The position numbers and the translations under genes are program-made. A stretch of 64,000 nt of DNA from Ottelia alismoides. Lineage: Eukaryota > Streptophyta > Magnoliopsida > Alismatales > Hydrocharitaceae. The notes below the pieces were generated by a model. That model saw nothing but the letters and a program-made list of their open reading frames with translations. It ran no database searches and was not told the DNA's origin. Of this stretch, positions 11,896 to 22,177 are shown one piece after another (positions within the stretch are counted from its first letter, which is position 1; each line of letters opens with the position of its first letter). The stretch is taken from assembly GCA_037367405.1 (NCBI GenBank), contig JAZKJV010007251.1:372001-436000 (forward strand), written 5' to 3'.

Positions 11896-12560
11896 CTAAG
11901 GAGAAATGATGGCTTTGAGGCAAATGGCCTCCTGCGTAACACAAGGATAATTAGTCGTACCGCAAATCATCTCAAACTGTTGCATAAAGGTAAACGGATC
12001 CTCTGCAGCATTCTCGTAAAACTTCGGAAGCAATGAAATAAAGGACATGTGTAACTCACATGTCCCTTGATTCGGTGGTAACTGAATCCAATGATGTAAC
12101 GTCCTTGCACCAGGGTCATACTTGTCTCTGAGTGTTGCGGGAACCATGGCATGCGATGGTGGGTTCCTGGCTCCTGCTCTAAGCACAACTATCTCGGCTC
12201 GCAGCTCGTTCTGGACTCTAAACTAATCTCGGATCCACAGATTCATCTGTTGTAGCATGTCTGGAATCTTGTTTGTGATGTTTGCGGCTAGATCTGGTCT
12301 TCCATCGATGTGTTGCTCTCGAGTTTGTTGGTCCTCTACTGATCTGTCCTCGAATGGTCCCTTTTCGCGAGCCATATCCCTTGAATCTTCCGGGAAGGAA
12401 AAAGTCTCGTAAGAACTAAGTGAAAATTGTGCATGAGAAATAGATGATGTTTTGAGGCAGGGGTCTGCCTCAAAAAATGCTCTGGGAGGCAAGGGAGTTT
12501 GGGTCTGACTCTCATCGAGATTAGATGGGACCGACTCGGGAAGAGGGTCATTCCGAGTCT
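11896..12560 (-). pseudogene. Gypsy Gag remnant, element D
   Basis: One minus-strand frame from about 12560 to 11896 with a single stop at 12220-12222. The N-terminal part is acidic and Pro-rich. The middle (MLQQMNLWIRD) leads into the start of the Gag domain (LLPKFYENAAEDPFTFMQQF, then an EMICGT segment). The fragment ends before the WERF/CPHH part of the domain, cut at the junction with fragment C. It differs clearly from the Gags of B, E and N, so it is a separate subfamily. The 5' limit is uncertain because the first ATG is not preserved. Confidence 0.85.
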
Positions 12561-13941
12561 ATGAAGAAGTACGACGGACGGTGGATTGTCGAGAGCTCAC
12601 GGAGTCTGAGTGAAAAAACCATCAAGTCATCATCTTCGATGTCAAAAGGATAATCGGGAGAGCACGATATCAAGTCAGGGGATCAAAAGAAAAGGCATAT
12701 AAGACGCAGTAATGCATGCCTCTCAAGCAAACACAAAACAACCATGGATTCACCAACACATCCCGGTGATGACTGTAAAAGTTCGGTCTTTTAGCTTGTC
12801 GGTTTTAGGATTATGTTAGCAGACAGATATTTTCACAAAATTATCATGAGTTGATAGGTGCCCGAAATTTCCCCGAAACATTGTCCCGAGTCTTTACAGA
12901 AAACCGCTTATTCTTAACCAGTATGGGAGTAAGTACGGACCATTTCCGGCTACCTGTGTTACGTGAGGATCGTGCTACTGCAGTGTCCTCTAAACCTCCC
13001 ACTCTGTTAAGTAAACTCGAATCATTACCGGCTACCGGAGAGTACCCACTGAAGAATAGTGATTAGGTGTATGAAATAAGTAGTATTCCAAGGGAAACTC
13101 GTACTTTGGTTCTAACCTTATGTGTCGTACCTTACTCACAATGTCCGGTAAATGTACCTGTAATCCATGTGTGGGGGTTGCTCTCCAAAATCAAATGATC
13201 TTTACGTTTATTTTTAAGTCAAGTTGTTAAGCAGTCTCAATTTTATTTTTGGTTATCTCTTTTTTTGGATTTTTTTCAAACAAAACATCTAATGATTTTT
13301 TTCTTTTTATTTATCCAAGAAAAGCATGCACCTAGGTCACGAGTCCTAGAACTAACTACGAAGGTGCAAACCGAGAGGAAAAAAATTAAAAAAACTTTTA
13401 ACCAAGCACATAGCCTCGTAAAAAAGCTTCAGAAAAATTGTCGATGCAAAGGAAAATCGCAGTGGGTGCCCTACTCCGTCGAATGCACGACACTTGATGA
13501 AACAGACCACGAGAAAAAGGGAGGGAGGTACAAGTCAGGATACGGGGCCCCTTCTAAGAAAAAAACTGGGCAAGTGCTCTTTTTTTACAAAAATATTATA
13601 GGTAAAAGAAAATCCTAATTAATTGTGCCCTCTGCAACCGACTCGTGAGAGAAGGGGTCAGTCTCTGCTCTTTCAACTGTCTCGGTTTCCGAAGAAACTG
13701 GTTGATCCTGCAGGCCCTGCAAAATTTGTTGGAAAAAACAACACACAAAAGGCCGTAAAAAATAAAAGCAAACATAAACCAATAAAAATCAAAGAAATTA
13801 AAAAGCTGTAAAAACCGAAGAAAATCGATAAAAGCAGTAAAATAAAATCAGACAAAAATTGAAAAGTAAATAAGAAAATCGTAAAATCAATAAGATCGAA
13901 AGATCTCAAAATAATGTCTAAAATTGAGGTAAAGCCAATGC
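12561..13941 (-). other. 5' leader of element D
   Basis: Non-coding between the primer site and Gag. It contains the hairpin at 12771-12788 and two copies of a GGTAGCCGGTAA-like motif on the minus strand (12940-12954 and 13023-13036). The leader of element F has two copies as well (21811-21820 and 21857-21872). The open frame at 13265-13618 on the plus strand is Lys-rich low complexity and I do not call it a gene. Confidence 0.55.
12771..12788 (-). other. Small leader hairpin upstream of Gag, element D
   Basis: GACTG and CGGTC arms with one G-T pair, at the same position relative to Gag as 7886-7905. On the minus strand it reads GACCGAACTTTTACAGTC. Confidence 0.5.
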
Positions 13942-13960
13942 ATCCCCAGTAACAGTGTCA
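13942..13960 (-). promoter_or_regulatory. tRNA-Asp primer binding site, element D (decayed)
   Basis: The minus strand reads TGACACTGTTACTGGGGAT, 14 of 19 matches to the tRNA-Asp complement. All five mismatches are transitions (G to A or C to T). It follows the LTR end CA (13964-13965) after three bases. Confidence 0.75.
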
Positions 13961-14641
13961 TTTTGATAATGTGGATCTGACCAACGGTTAATTGAGAGAA
14001 ATGTTGATGTAGAGAAACCGTAGAGACATATTACGTTAATCAAGCGAAATCCAAGATTAAAATAGGAGAGAGAGACGAAACAAATAAGAATATCTCCTAT
14101 TTCAGTACTTTTAAATTAATTTTTATCCAGGTAAGTTACCTTGGGTCGAACTCGAGGAGGCAGCGTACAACGGTTTTCGATGAAGGAAAGACAATCTTGA
14201 GAATTTCACTATCTTCTTGATTTTACAACAAAATTCAGAAATCACTCAAAAATATCACGAACTTACAAAAATCAATTTGAGAAAAATGCGTGATGAAAGT
14301 CAACAAAAAAATACAAGAAATGTTGCTAGGGTAGTTATGTAACTATCGTAGAAAAATCAAGGAAACATATAACAAAATAAAGGTCCTAAACACCCCTACA
14401 GCATAGGGGCAGAAATGCAAAGAAAATGTTTAAGTCTATTACATTTAGGTCCCTGGCAAGGACTAGTTTGGAAAGAAAATTAAAAGTATTACATTTAGGT
14501 CCTTACGCGTGGACCTATTGTGGAAAGTATGGAGCTGCTGAAAGTTCTGGATCTTTGTTTGGGTTGAAGACGCAAATTTTCCACTATTTCGTCTTTGTCG
14601 GTTGTGATTAGAAGCGAGGGAGTGATCTGAACCGTTGGTTG

Positions 14642-14655
14642 GTGACACGTGTCAC
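14642..14655. promoter_or_regulatory. Perfect G-box palindrome in L3
   Basis: GTGACACGTGTCAC is a 14-base perfect palindrome around CACGTG. It matches the type of paired CACGTG/CACATG sites seen in the other LTRs. Confidence 0.5.
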
Positions 14656-15666
14656 GAGCCTGTGCCTCCTGGAGCTCTTGGGTTATTCTTCGGTTCTTGC
14701 GCATGTGGTAGAGCTGGCCTCTTCTATGAATTATCCCTGACGGTTGGAGCATCACTTTGGCGTCCTACCAGGGCCAGGAGGGAGACTCCTTCTCCCTCTA
14801 AGCTCGCTTGCGAATGATCGGCACGAAGGTGGTGGATAACGGTGGTGGTGTTTCAAAGAAGACGGCACTCCGGTCTAGTCTGGCAGCTGAGGAAAGCTTG
14901 ACTTGGAATAAATCTTCTTTAATCTTTAAAGCTCCAGATGATTATTTGATGCTCCAGCAATAATAATACCCTAAAAATGGATTTGATAATGCTCGATTCA
15001 CAGCCAACAAAATTATAGAATTTACAATTCTAAAGTGTGCTTTCTAGAGTATGTGATAAGTATGCGAATACAAGAAATGGAATATGGATTTGAGGCGAAT
15101 TGAATCAGGTTTGAAGAATGATCAGATGGTGGCGTCTAAGGATGATGAATGAGGATCCTAATGATGCCATTAAGATGCTAATCAAGGCATGTGGATCAGG
15201 AAATAAAAGTTGAAAAAGGGTGAATGAGTACCTGTGAGTAGCCGGGTGTACGATCCCGCTGGTCGTCGCTCGACGGACGGTGGCCAGAGCTATACGCATG
15301 TAACGGCGGCGATACAAGGTGGTTGGACACCCTGGAACCCTCCTCCAATGCTTCTTCTTCCACACGGTCGGGTCACCAGGGCTCTGTCACTGCCGGAGGT
15401 GGTCGGGCCAAGGCAGAGAAGTTAAGGTCTTGGCCAGGTTGAAACTGGAACTGGGTAGTTAGGAGTTTTTGGAGATGGAGATTTGGAGGTGGTTTTATAG
15501 GGAGATCGAAGGGGGTTAGTTGAGAATCAAGGGCTGGCGGTTATCTAGGTTGTTGGGAGGTGAAAATGGAGGGTTTGGATCGAGCTTAGGATGAAGAAGA
15601 TGGCATGCTGAAAAAGGTGAAATCGGGCGATTAAAACAGACTCACTGGTTGACCTTCTTGAAGAAG

Positions 15667-15701
15667 GCACCAGGTGTTGACACGTATCAACACCTGGGTG
15701 C
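15667..15701. promoter_or_regulatory. Large imperfect palindrome in L3
   Basis: Arms GCACCAGGTGTTGA and TCAACACCTGGGTGC (one extra G) flank CACGTA. It sits at the border between the GC-rich and AT-rich parts of the LTR, where L1 has its inverted G-box pair. Confidence 0.5.
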
Positions 15702-16935
15702 TAGTTTAATAAATATCTTAATAAATAAGGATTAAATCGTAAATAAGGGCATTTCAAATAAGTATAAAAATGAAAATTGTAAATAATTAAATTATCTAAA
15801 TTATAGTATAATTAGTTATAATAAATAATAATTAATTTACAAAATATAAATATTATATTAATAAAAAGTTTACATAATATTTAATAAAGAAGTTTTAGAT
15901 TTTTAATTAGTAAAATAATAAATATTGTATTATTTATATTTTATTAATTATTAGGATAATAAATAAAGTATCTACATTATTTTGTAAATTTTAATAAATT
16001 GTAAAATTTTTTTTGATAATTTTAATAAATTAATTTAAGTATATTAATAAATATAGATATAAGGTATACAATTCATTTATACCTATAAATTGTGATTTTT
16101 TATTTATTTAAAATAATAAAAAGGTCCAAAAATTATGAAATAAATTAAGGTTAAAATACAAGATAAACAAAATAATTAGAAATTATAAAATCATTAAAAA
16201 CAATAAATAATGTGTTCTAGATAAAATAAATAGCCTAGAAACCCAATTATGGTTAGGTCCCAAAATCGACTTTTTGCAAATGGACTCCGATTTTTGTGAA
16301 ATCACCTCTATTAATTAGAGAATATTATTTTATGAACTTTATAGGTGAGTAGAGTGAAATTGGAGTTCGTATGAGAAAGTTATGGTGTTTGAAAGTTAGA
16401 TTTCGATAGTTTACAAGTTGGATTTCTTGGTATATATAAGGCAATATTTTTGACTTATTTTTATATTCATCTATATATTTTTAGAAATAATTAGGAGAAG
16501 AGTTTGGTGAAAAATATATTAATACAAATTATTAAAAATCTTTAAAATTTTGATATTTAGTGGATAATTTAAAGAGTGTATGAAATGTGAAATTAATTAT
16601 TTTTATTTGTTTTCTTCCTTATCTCCCCCTACTTATTTATTTGTCGACCAATCCATGTTGACTTGGTCTCGAGGATTAGGTTATAATATATCTTTCAGCT
16701 ATATTTATTTTTACATGTCATATTATACATGTGCACATATATACAATTTTCCTTTATTTTTATATTTTTTATTTTTGTTCTTTTATTTATTTACATGATT
16801 TAATGCATAAAAGTGTGTTTTTATTCATGAATGGAATTTTGTTAAAAAGTGGAAATTAATGGATATTTACATGTATTTGTTAAGGGTTTTAAGACGAAAT
16901 GCATACGACAATGTTAATGAATCATGGATTCATGA

Positions 16936-17181
16936 CCTCTCCTTCAGCCATTTCCTTGAAGATCTACCACATAACATCCCCATCCTCGTTGAAATGCGAG
17001 CTTCCCCAAGCAGCATCCACGAGCTTCTGACTTTCAATTGACAGTCCCCCAAAGAAGTGTTGGACCAGGCTGGTCCTAGGAATGTCATGATGGGGACATT
17101 CCTCCCGTAAATCTATAAACCTCTCCCAAGCCTCATGAATGGATTCATTGGCGGCTTGGGTGAAGTTGGTTATGCGTGCAC
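16936..17181 (-). pseudogene. Gypsy Gag fragment E
   Basis: The minus-strand frame holds the C-terminal half of the Gag domain: ITNFTQ, IHEAWERFIDLREECPHHDI, then FFGGLSIESQKLVDAAWG. It continues after a TAG into IFKEMAE. It is close to the Gag of element B in this segment and shares its stop before IF(K/E)EMAE. It is cut on one side by LTR L4 of element F at 17181 and on the other by LTR L3 at about 16936, so no start or end is left. Confidence 0.88.
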
Positions 17182-18330
17182 TGATGAATTTGCGATTTGT
17201 CATCTTTATTCATTTATTTTAGCTTAAAATCTCTTATAAAAGACCTGCATAAAACACTAACTCCATATTCTTACTAACTTGCATCTGTGTGTAAATATTG
17301 TACACTTCTTACTAATTTTAACCTAAAATAAATAAAGAAAGAAAGAAAGGAAAAATAAAGAAAAGAAAATAAAAAATGGAAGACTGTATATATGTAATAG
17401 ATACAGGCTAACCCGAACCCCGAGAGAAGGTCAAGACTTGACATGATCGACCACGAATAAAGTAGGGGGAGATAGGGTCCTTAAGCAGAAAATCCAAAAC
17501 AATGTGTGTGTTGTTGTAAATACTTCTCACTTGTTTTGTGTATATCTGTGTAAAACTGACACTAATTTATTTGTGCTTTAATTGACCTCAAATCAAATAA
17601 CGTTCAAAACCAAAGTTGTAAATAAAAATGTGATCTAATTAATAAAAATAATTGTACAATTAAACCATGTATAGAATAAAAGTAGCCACACTTGGAAAAA
17701 GCCACTAAGCACTAATTGAAAGACCAATTCCGGCTCCATATGAGCTTAAATTGAAACAATCTCACTTCCATTGGTTTCTAAATTTAATTATCTTCAAAAT
17801 GGCCGTTTTTTTATAATTTTTGGAGTTACGGTTGAAAAGTCATTTTTTGGGGTGGTTTGTGTAATTTTCCCATGTATTTTGTAAATATTGTATTTGTATA
17901 TATTTGTAAATATTTTTAGTAATTATTTAGAATAAAAATAAAAAGAAAAAAATCAAAATTCTTTAAAAAAAACAAAAAAGGCTAATTTCGTCATTTACCC
18001 TTGTATATAATGCCATATATGTATATAGTATATGTATATAGTTGCTATTTTTAATTAACCATCATAAAAAATAAAAAATAATATTTTTTAATTGGAATAA
18101 ATAAAGTGACGAAAATTAAAAAAATAGATAATTGTGTAAATACTTTTATCTCTTTTTATCTTTACCTCTTTTTAAATATCATCTCTTTTATCCCTTTCAC
18201 CAAAACAATTCAAAAATTCATTTTCAATTTTCATTTCTCTTGCACCAAAAAAATTCAAAAAATCATTTCAATTTTCATCTCTCTCTATCCAAAAAAAAAT
18301 TCAAAAATTCAAATTTCCTTTTATCTTTTC

Positions 18331-18340
18331 TATTTATATG
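18331..18340 (+). promoter_or_regulatory. TATA box of L4
   Basis: TATTTATATG, followed 20 to 45 bases later by a pyrimidine-rich start region. The same sequence is kept in the 3' LTR near 27170-27180. It is the likely promoter of element F, and the R region would begin near 18360. Confidence 0.55.
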
Positions 18341-18495
18341 GCTTCTTCTCCCTCATTTTAACTTGATCAATCTTTAAAGAGAGGAGCCCGATCTCCGAGA
18401 GAAAATTTTGTCGAGAATTGTGCCTAGCCTCCGAGCCGTCCGGTGACAGCGAGTCGGCCTTGTCGAGGCGATCACGGTCCTTTTCCGCTCCTAAG

Positions 18496-18831
18496 GTGAG
18501 ATCCACATTTTTTTCTTATTTTTGTCTAGGTTAATCGTAGTTTCTTTCATCACATTTTTAATTCCATCATCATTTTGTTTTTCTAGAACATAAAAAAAAT
18601 ACGTCACATTTTTGTTCCGCCACCGACTCGATTTTTATCTCATCTTCTCTCTCTCCGCCTTCAAATTCTACCTCCCACGATCTATCAACTCCGACCACGC
18701 ACGGTGGTCGGAGAATCGGATTCGATCACTTCATTTTCGACGGATCCCTGTTCATATTCCGATTTGTAAATAAATAAAAAAATATAAAAAAATCCATACA
18801 ATGGTTTTTCGTCTCTAACCATTGTTTGCAG
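18496..18831 (+). other. Possible leader intron in L4
   Basis: CTAAG|GTGAG fits a plant 5' splice site and TTTGCAG (18825-18831) fits a 3' splice site, enclosing 336 AT-rich bases. The donor is kept in the 3' LTR near 27329. The acceptor is also kept there, on the inverted segment near 28665. Splicing is unproven. Confidence 0.3.
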
Positions 18832-19536
18832 GAGAATCAAAATAGAAAACAATAAAAAACTTTTTTTTCATTTTCTGTTTTTTTTTATATTTTTGGATTT
18901 ACAAAAAAACTAAAAAAAAAGTTTTTTTACAGTTTACATTGCAATAAAAAAATACAAAAAAAACAACAAAAAAAGAGGGGACGGTAGCCCTCTAGGTGCC
19001 GTTCCCCCCCTGCGGCCCATCCTCCATCTGGCGGCAGCGCCGCCAGCCGCCATACGCCACCAAGCCGCCGACCCCATGCATGATGCCAACAGTAGCACCA
19101 CCGCACCTTCCATCAACGCCGGTAATGCGCAACCATCGTGCACCTGCTGCTCAACCGTCGAAGTCCCCCGCTACCCGCAGAGCCCCGTGCGCCACCAGCA
19201 GTGCCCCGGCCGGCCTCCCCTGCTCTAGTCCGTCGGCGTAGATGCCATCCAACAGCCCTCCATCGTCGTGTCATCGTTGACCACCTCCAGAAACTCCACG
19301 TGGCAGCCCGCTGCCGTCCACCCACCGCCTCGACACCGCAGCTTAGCCCGCGCCTGTCGCGCTCCCTCCGCCCGACTCTACGCGCGGACCGCCAGCATCC
19401 AGCACCCGACTGCCCGTGTGCCTCCGCCTTGGAGAAGAAGGGGGGCGGCGACCCTCTTGCCCCTGTTGGTTTCAAGAATGAAGGAAAGCCCAAGGGCTTC
19501 CTTTAAAAAAAAGAAAATATTGAAGATTTTGCAAAG

Positions 19537-19549
19537 CCCCCCCCCCCCC
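19537..19549. repeat. Poly-C run
   Basis: Thirteen C in a row in L4. The 3' LTR copy (about 27945-27951 in inverted orientation) has only a short G run, so the tract expanded after insertion. Confidence 0.85.
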
Positions 19550-20706
19550 GACATTTTGAAATTGCGAAGGAGTCCTTGCCAGTTCTAGAATTATATAAAT
19601 AGGTAAAATTACAACTCTGCCCCTCGAAGTTTTCCAAACTACAAAAGATTCCCCTGTGCTCAGAAGGTCATGTGCGTGGCACATGTTTAGTGGGTAAATT
19701 TCATCTTTTCTCCCGCATTTTATTTTTGTTATTTATTGATGCAAAAACAAAACTTATTTACATTTTAGTCCCTGTTCCGAGACATTGCACGATTCTTCTA
19801 TTGAAATAAATATTTTTATTAGTCTAAAAATTCTCAAAAAAATAATTCTTGAAATTCCAAAATTCATGAAAATTCAAATATTATTCCAAAAATTCCAAGA
19901 AAATTGGGATAGTTGTATTTCATTGTCTTTTAATTTCTATATAAATTTCATGCATTAATTAATTATAAAACCCAATAAAATTGAAAAGCATCAAAAAACT
20001 TATAAAAATCACAGAAAATTCTACAAAAATCCAAAAAATTTGATTTCAGTTCCTTCTTGTAGATAATTTCTTCTAGTTTGTCTTAAAAAATTGTCAGAGT
20101 TTTGGGCACTTAAAATATGTTTAAGTTGCAAATTACTCCTGGTTGTGCACATTTTTACTTTTTCTCACTGTTGGATTTTTAGAAAAATACAAAAAAATTT
20201 GAAAATTTCACAAACATTCTCAAAAATATTTCAAAACTTTTAAAACCCAAAAATATTTTCTTTGGATTTTTTCTGAGTAATTTTGATTAATTGAAAAACT
20301 ATAAAAAGAGTTAGTGCGCGTATTTTTGATCTCGTGAATATTGCCTCGTGTTACTTTTAAAAAATTGCAAAAATCAAAATCACTAAAAATTAGAAAATTA
20401 GAAAATATAAAAAAATTAGAAATAAAAAAAATAATAAAAAAATAAAAAGATCAAAAAATCACAAAAACCAAGGATAGTTGTCCTTTGAGTTTCTTGTTTA
20501 CTCTTAATTGATTTTCGATTAATTGAATAACCCTCGAGATTTGTAGCCTCCCTGAGTTCGACCCTGACCGCTATACAGGTTAATAAGTAGCAAAAAATCT
20601 AAAAAAATATGTTTTGTTGGTCACGGAATTTTGGGAGAAACAACGACAACAACCATTTTAATTATCACTAATTTATCCAACCCCTACAATTTGCGTGTCA
20701 ACAAAA

Positions 20707-20725
20707 TGGCGTTGTTGCTGGGGAT
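20707..20725 (+). promoter_or_regulatory. tRNA-Asp primer binding site 1, element F
   Basis: TGGCGTTGTTGCTGGGGAT follows the LTR-ending TGTCA by six bases. It agrees with the tRNA-Asp complement best in its 3' half (GTTGC.GGGGAT). Confidence 0.75.
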
Positions 20726-20776
20726 ATAAATTAAAATAAAAAAATCAAGAACCCCAAATTTTCGCTGTCAGCAAAA

Positions 20777-20794
20777 TGGCGCCGTTGGCGAGGA
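20777..20794 (+). promoter_or_regulatory. tRNA-Asp primer binding site 2, element F
   Basis: TGGCGCCGTTGGCGAGGA lies exactly 70 bases after site 1. It is again preceded by TGTCA and an A-rich hexamer, and agrees best in its 5' half (TGGCGCCGTTG). About 40 bases around the LTR end and primer site are duplicated. Confidence 0.75.
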
Positions 20795-22177
20795 GGCACG
20801 AGGAGGGTAGTTAGGTTTCTCTTTTGACCTGCTATTCTTGGTTGTATAATTTTCCACATTACTCCGTTGCTCATATTCACTATTTCATTTCATTTTTTTT
20901 CTCATATTTGATAATTGTATTTCTTATACATTCTCTTTTCTTTTTCTTGCGAGGGCCTGCGGAGCGAAGGAGGCGATCCTAGGAGAGCCGAAGCACCCAA
21001 GTGACGTGGAGGCGGCTTGATTCTTCACCAAGCCGCAAGATAGCGTGAGAAGAAGAGAAAGAAAAAAATTAAAAGAGAGAGAGAGAGTTTTTCTTTTCTG
21101 TTTGAACTCTGTAAAAGGACATTCATTTGTTGCGGGGTCTGTTTTGCCAAATGCCGGTGCACTTGGAGGACCTCACCGGTTTCGTTTTCATCGCCTTATT
21201 TTTCTTTGTTTCCCGCGGATTTCGTGAGCTACCTCTTGATTGCCTTAATTAATTTGCTTGAGCCAGGTAATTAATTAGGTCGAAACACCCTAAACAATAA
21301 ATTTCTGTGCCTATAGAGTAGAGCGTAATTTGGACTTAGTCAAATTAACTTGTTCTTCCCCGTTAATAGAAGCTATCATCTAGGACGGTTCACTTGCATT
21401 TGCATATAGGATAGTTCATTTCAATTCTGCTCGAATCACTTGCATGTAGAGTGCTGGCAACAAGGTACACATCTCTAACCCCTACATGCATCATTGTTTT
21501 TAATCGGACATTGGCGTTTCCGATCTCCTTCCTTGTTTTCACTCACATAAATTAAAAAGGAAATTGGACACTCGGTAGGCGATTCTTTGAAAATATTTAA
21601 AACCAAGTGATAGCTGCTAAAATCGGGACTGTTAAAGAAAACTCAACCCTAAAAAATACAAGGAAAATTATTGTTTTGGGGAGAGTAACTCTCTCATTGT
21701 TTGGTTTGCTTGAGCGAGAGAGTGACCCGCACACTAGGATAGAGCCATGCCCGATCTCTTTTCAGACTACTATCTTGGGTTAGTCGTTCTCCAGCGAGGA
21801 TCTCTCTGATAGCCGGTAAAGAGGATCGTGACGTCCTTAACAGATTGAATTGATCGGGTAGCCGGTAAATGGTCCGCAATTCATACTGGCTGGGAAAGAT
21901 CTAACTTTGGGATTAGGCAAGTCTCCTGAGAGCATTGGGTTCCTAACAACTCTCTTTAACTGCTCTGATATATTTTATTGTCACCAAACTCTAAAATTGG
22001 CAAGATAATTGACTGAACCTTCACGGTCTTCACTTTGAGTTGAGTTGGTGAACTGGTGGTTTGTATTGTGTTTCATTTCTTGTGTGCATACTCGATCCTT
22101 CTGTGCATTTGCGCCTTTTTCTCCATATTTTTTGACTTGACCCTCGTGCTCTCCCGATCCTGCCTTTTGTTTCGGAG
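20795..22177 (+). other. 5' leader of element F
   Basis: About 1.4 kb without a plausible gene. It shares blocks with the leader of element B (7754-9483) in the same order. Two copies of TAGCCGGTAAA-like sequence occur at 21811-21820 and 21857-21872. A hairpin at 22011-22028 precedes the ORF by about 150 bases. The short open frames here are not supported by homology. Confidence 0.6.
22011..22028 (+). other. Small leader hairpin upstream of the ORF, element F
   Basis: GACTGAACCTTCACGGTC with GACTG/CGGTC arms. It is the sense-strand equivalent of the sites at 7886-7905 and 12771-12788 and sits 150 bases before the ATG at 22178. Confidence 0.6.

Larger units (their letters stand above)
13964..16935 (-). 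mobile_element. 5' LTR of element D (L3)
   Basis: Read on the minus strand, it starts at 16935 with TCATGAATCCATGATTCAT (tip base changed from TGATG) and ends CA at 13964, next to the primer site. It has the U3 box AAGTAGGGGGAGATAAGG near 16615-16640. A conserved U3 block lies around 16270-16390, and a large palindrome at 15667-15701. A perfect G-box palindrome sits at 14642-14655, and CCTCGAGTTCGACCC near 14145-14160. At about 3.0 kb it is complete. The Gag fragment E abuts its outer end. Confidence 0.75.
17182..20700 (+). mobile_element. 5' LTR of element F (L4)
   Basis: The LTR starts TGATGAATTTGCG at 17182 and ends TGTCA at 20700 before a primer site (or at 20770, see the duplicated sites). 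Order of parts: palindromic tip; U3 with a W-box-like palindrome (17429-17443) and the box GAATAAAGTAGGGGGAGAT (17455-17473); a TATA box (18331-18340); a leader with possible splice signals; a GC-rich block (about 18985-19450); a CATGTG/CACATG palindrome near 19669-19685; AT-rich U5; and the box GAGTTCGACCC near 20553. In a 200-base U3 stretch I count about 8 differences from the 3' LTR, so the pair is moderately old. Confidence 0.85.

Noticed and set aside
13265..13811. Lys-rich ORFs in the leader of element D
   Set aside because: Low complexity, no homology recognised, antisense to the element, and the frames end at random stops.
18934..19588. Several ORFs of 80 to 126 codons in the GC-rich part of L4
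   Set aside because: Frames overlap on both strands, composition is Arg/Ala/Pro-rich, and the region is LTR leader. The inverted counterpart at 27936-28586 shows the same frames without conserved coding pattern.
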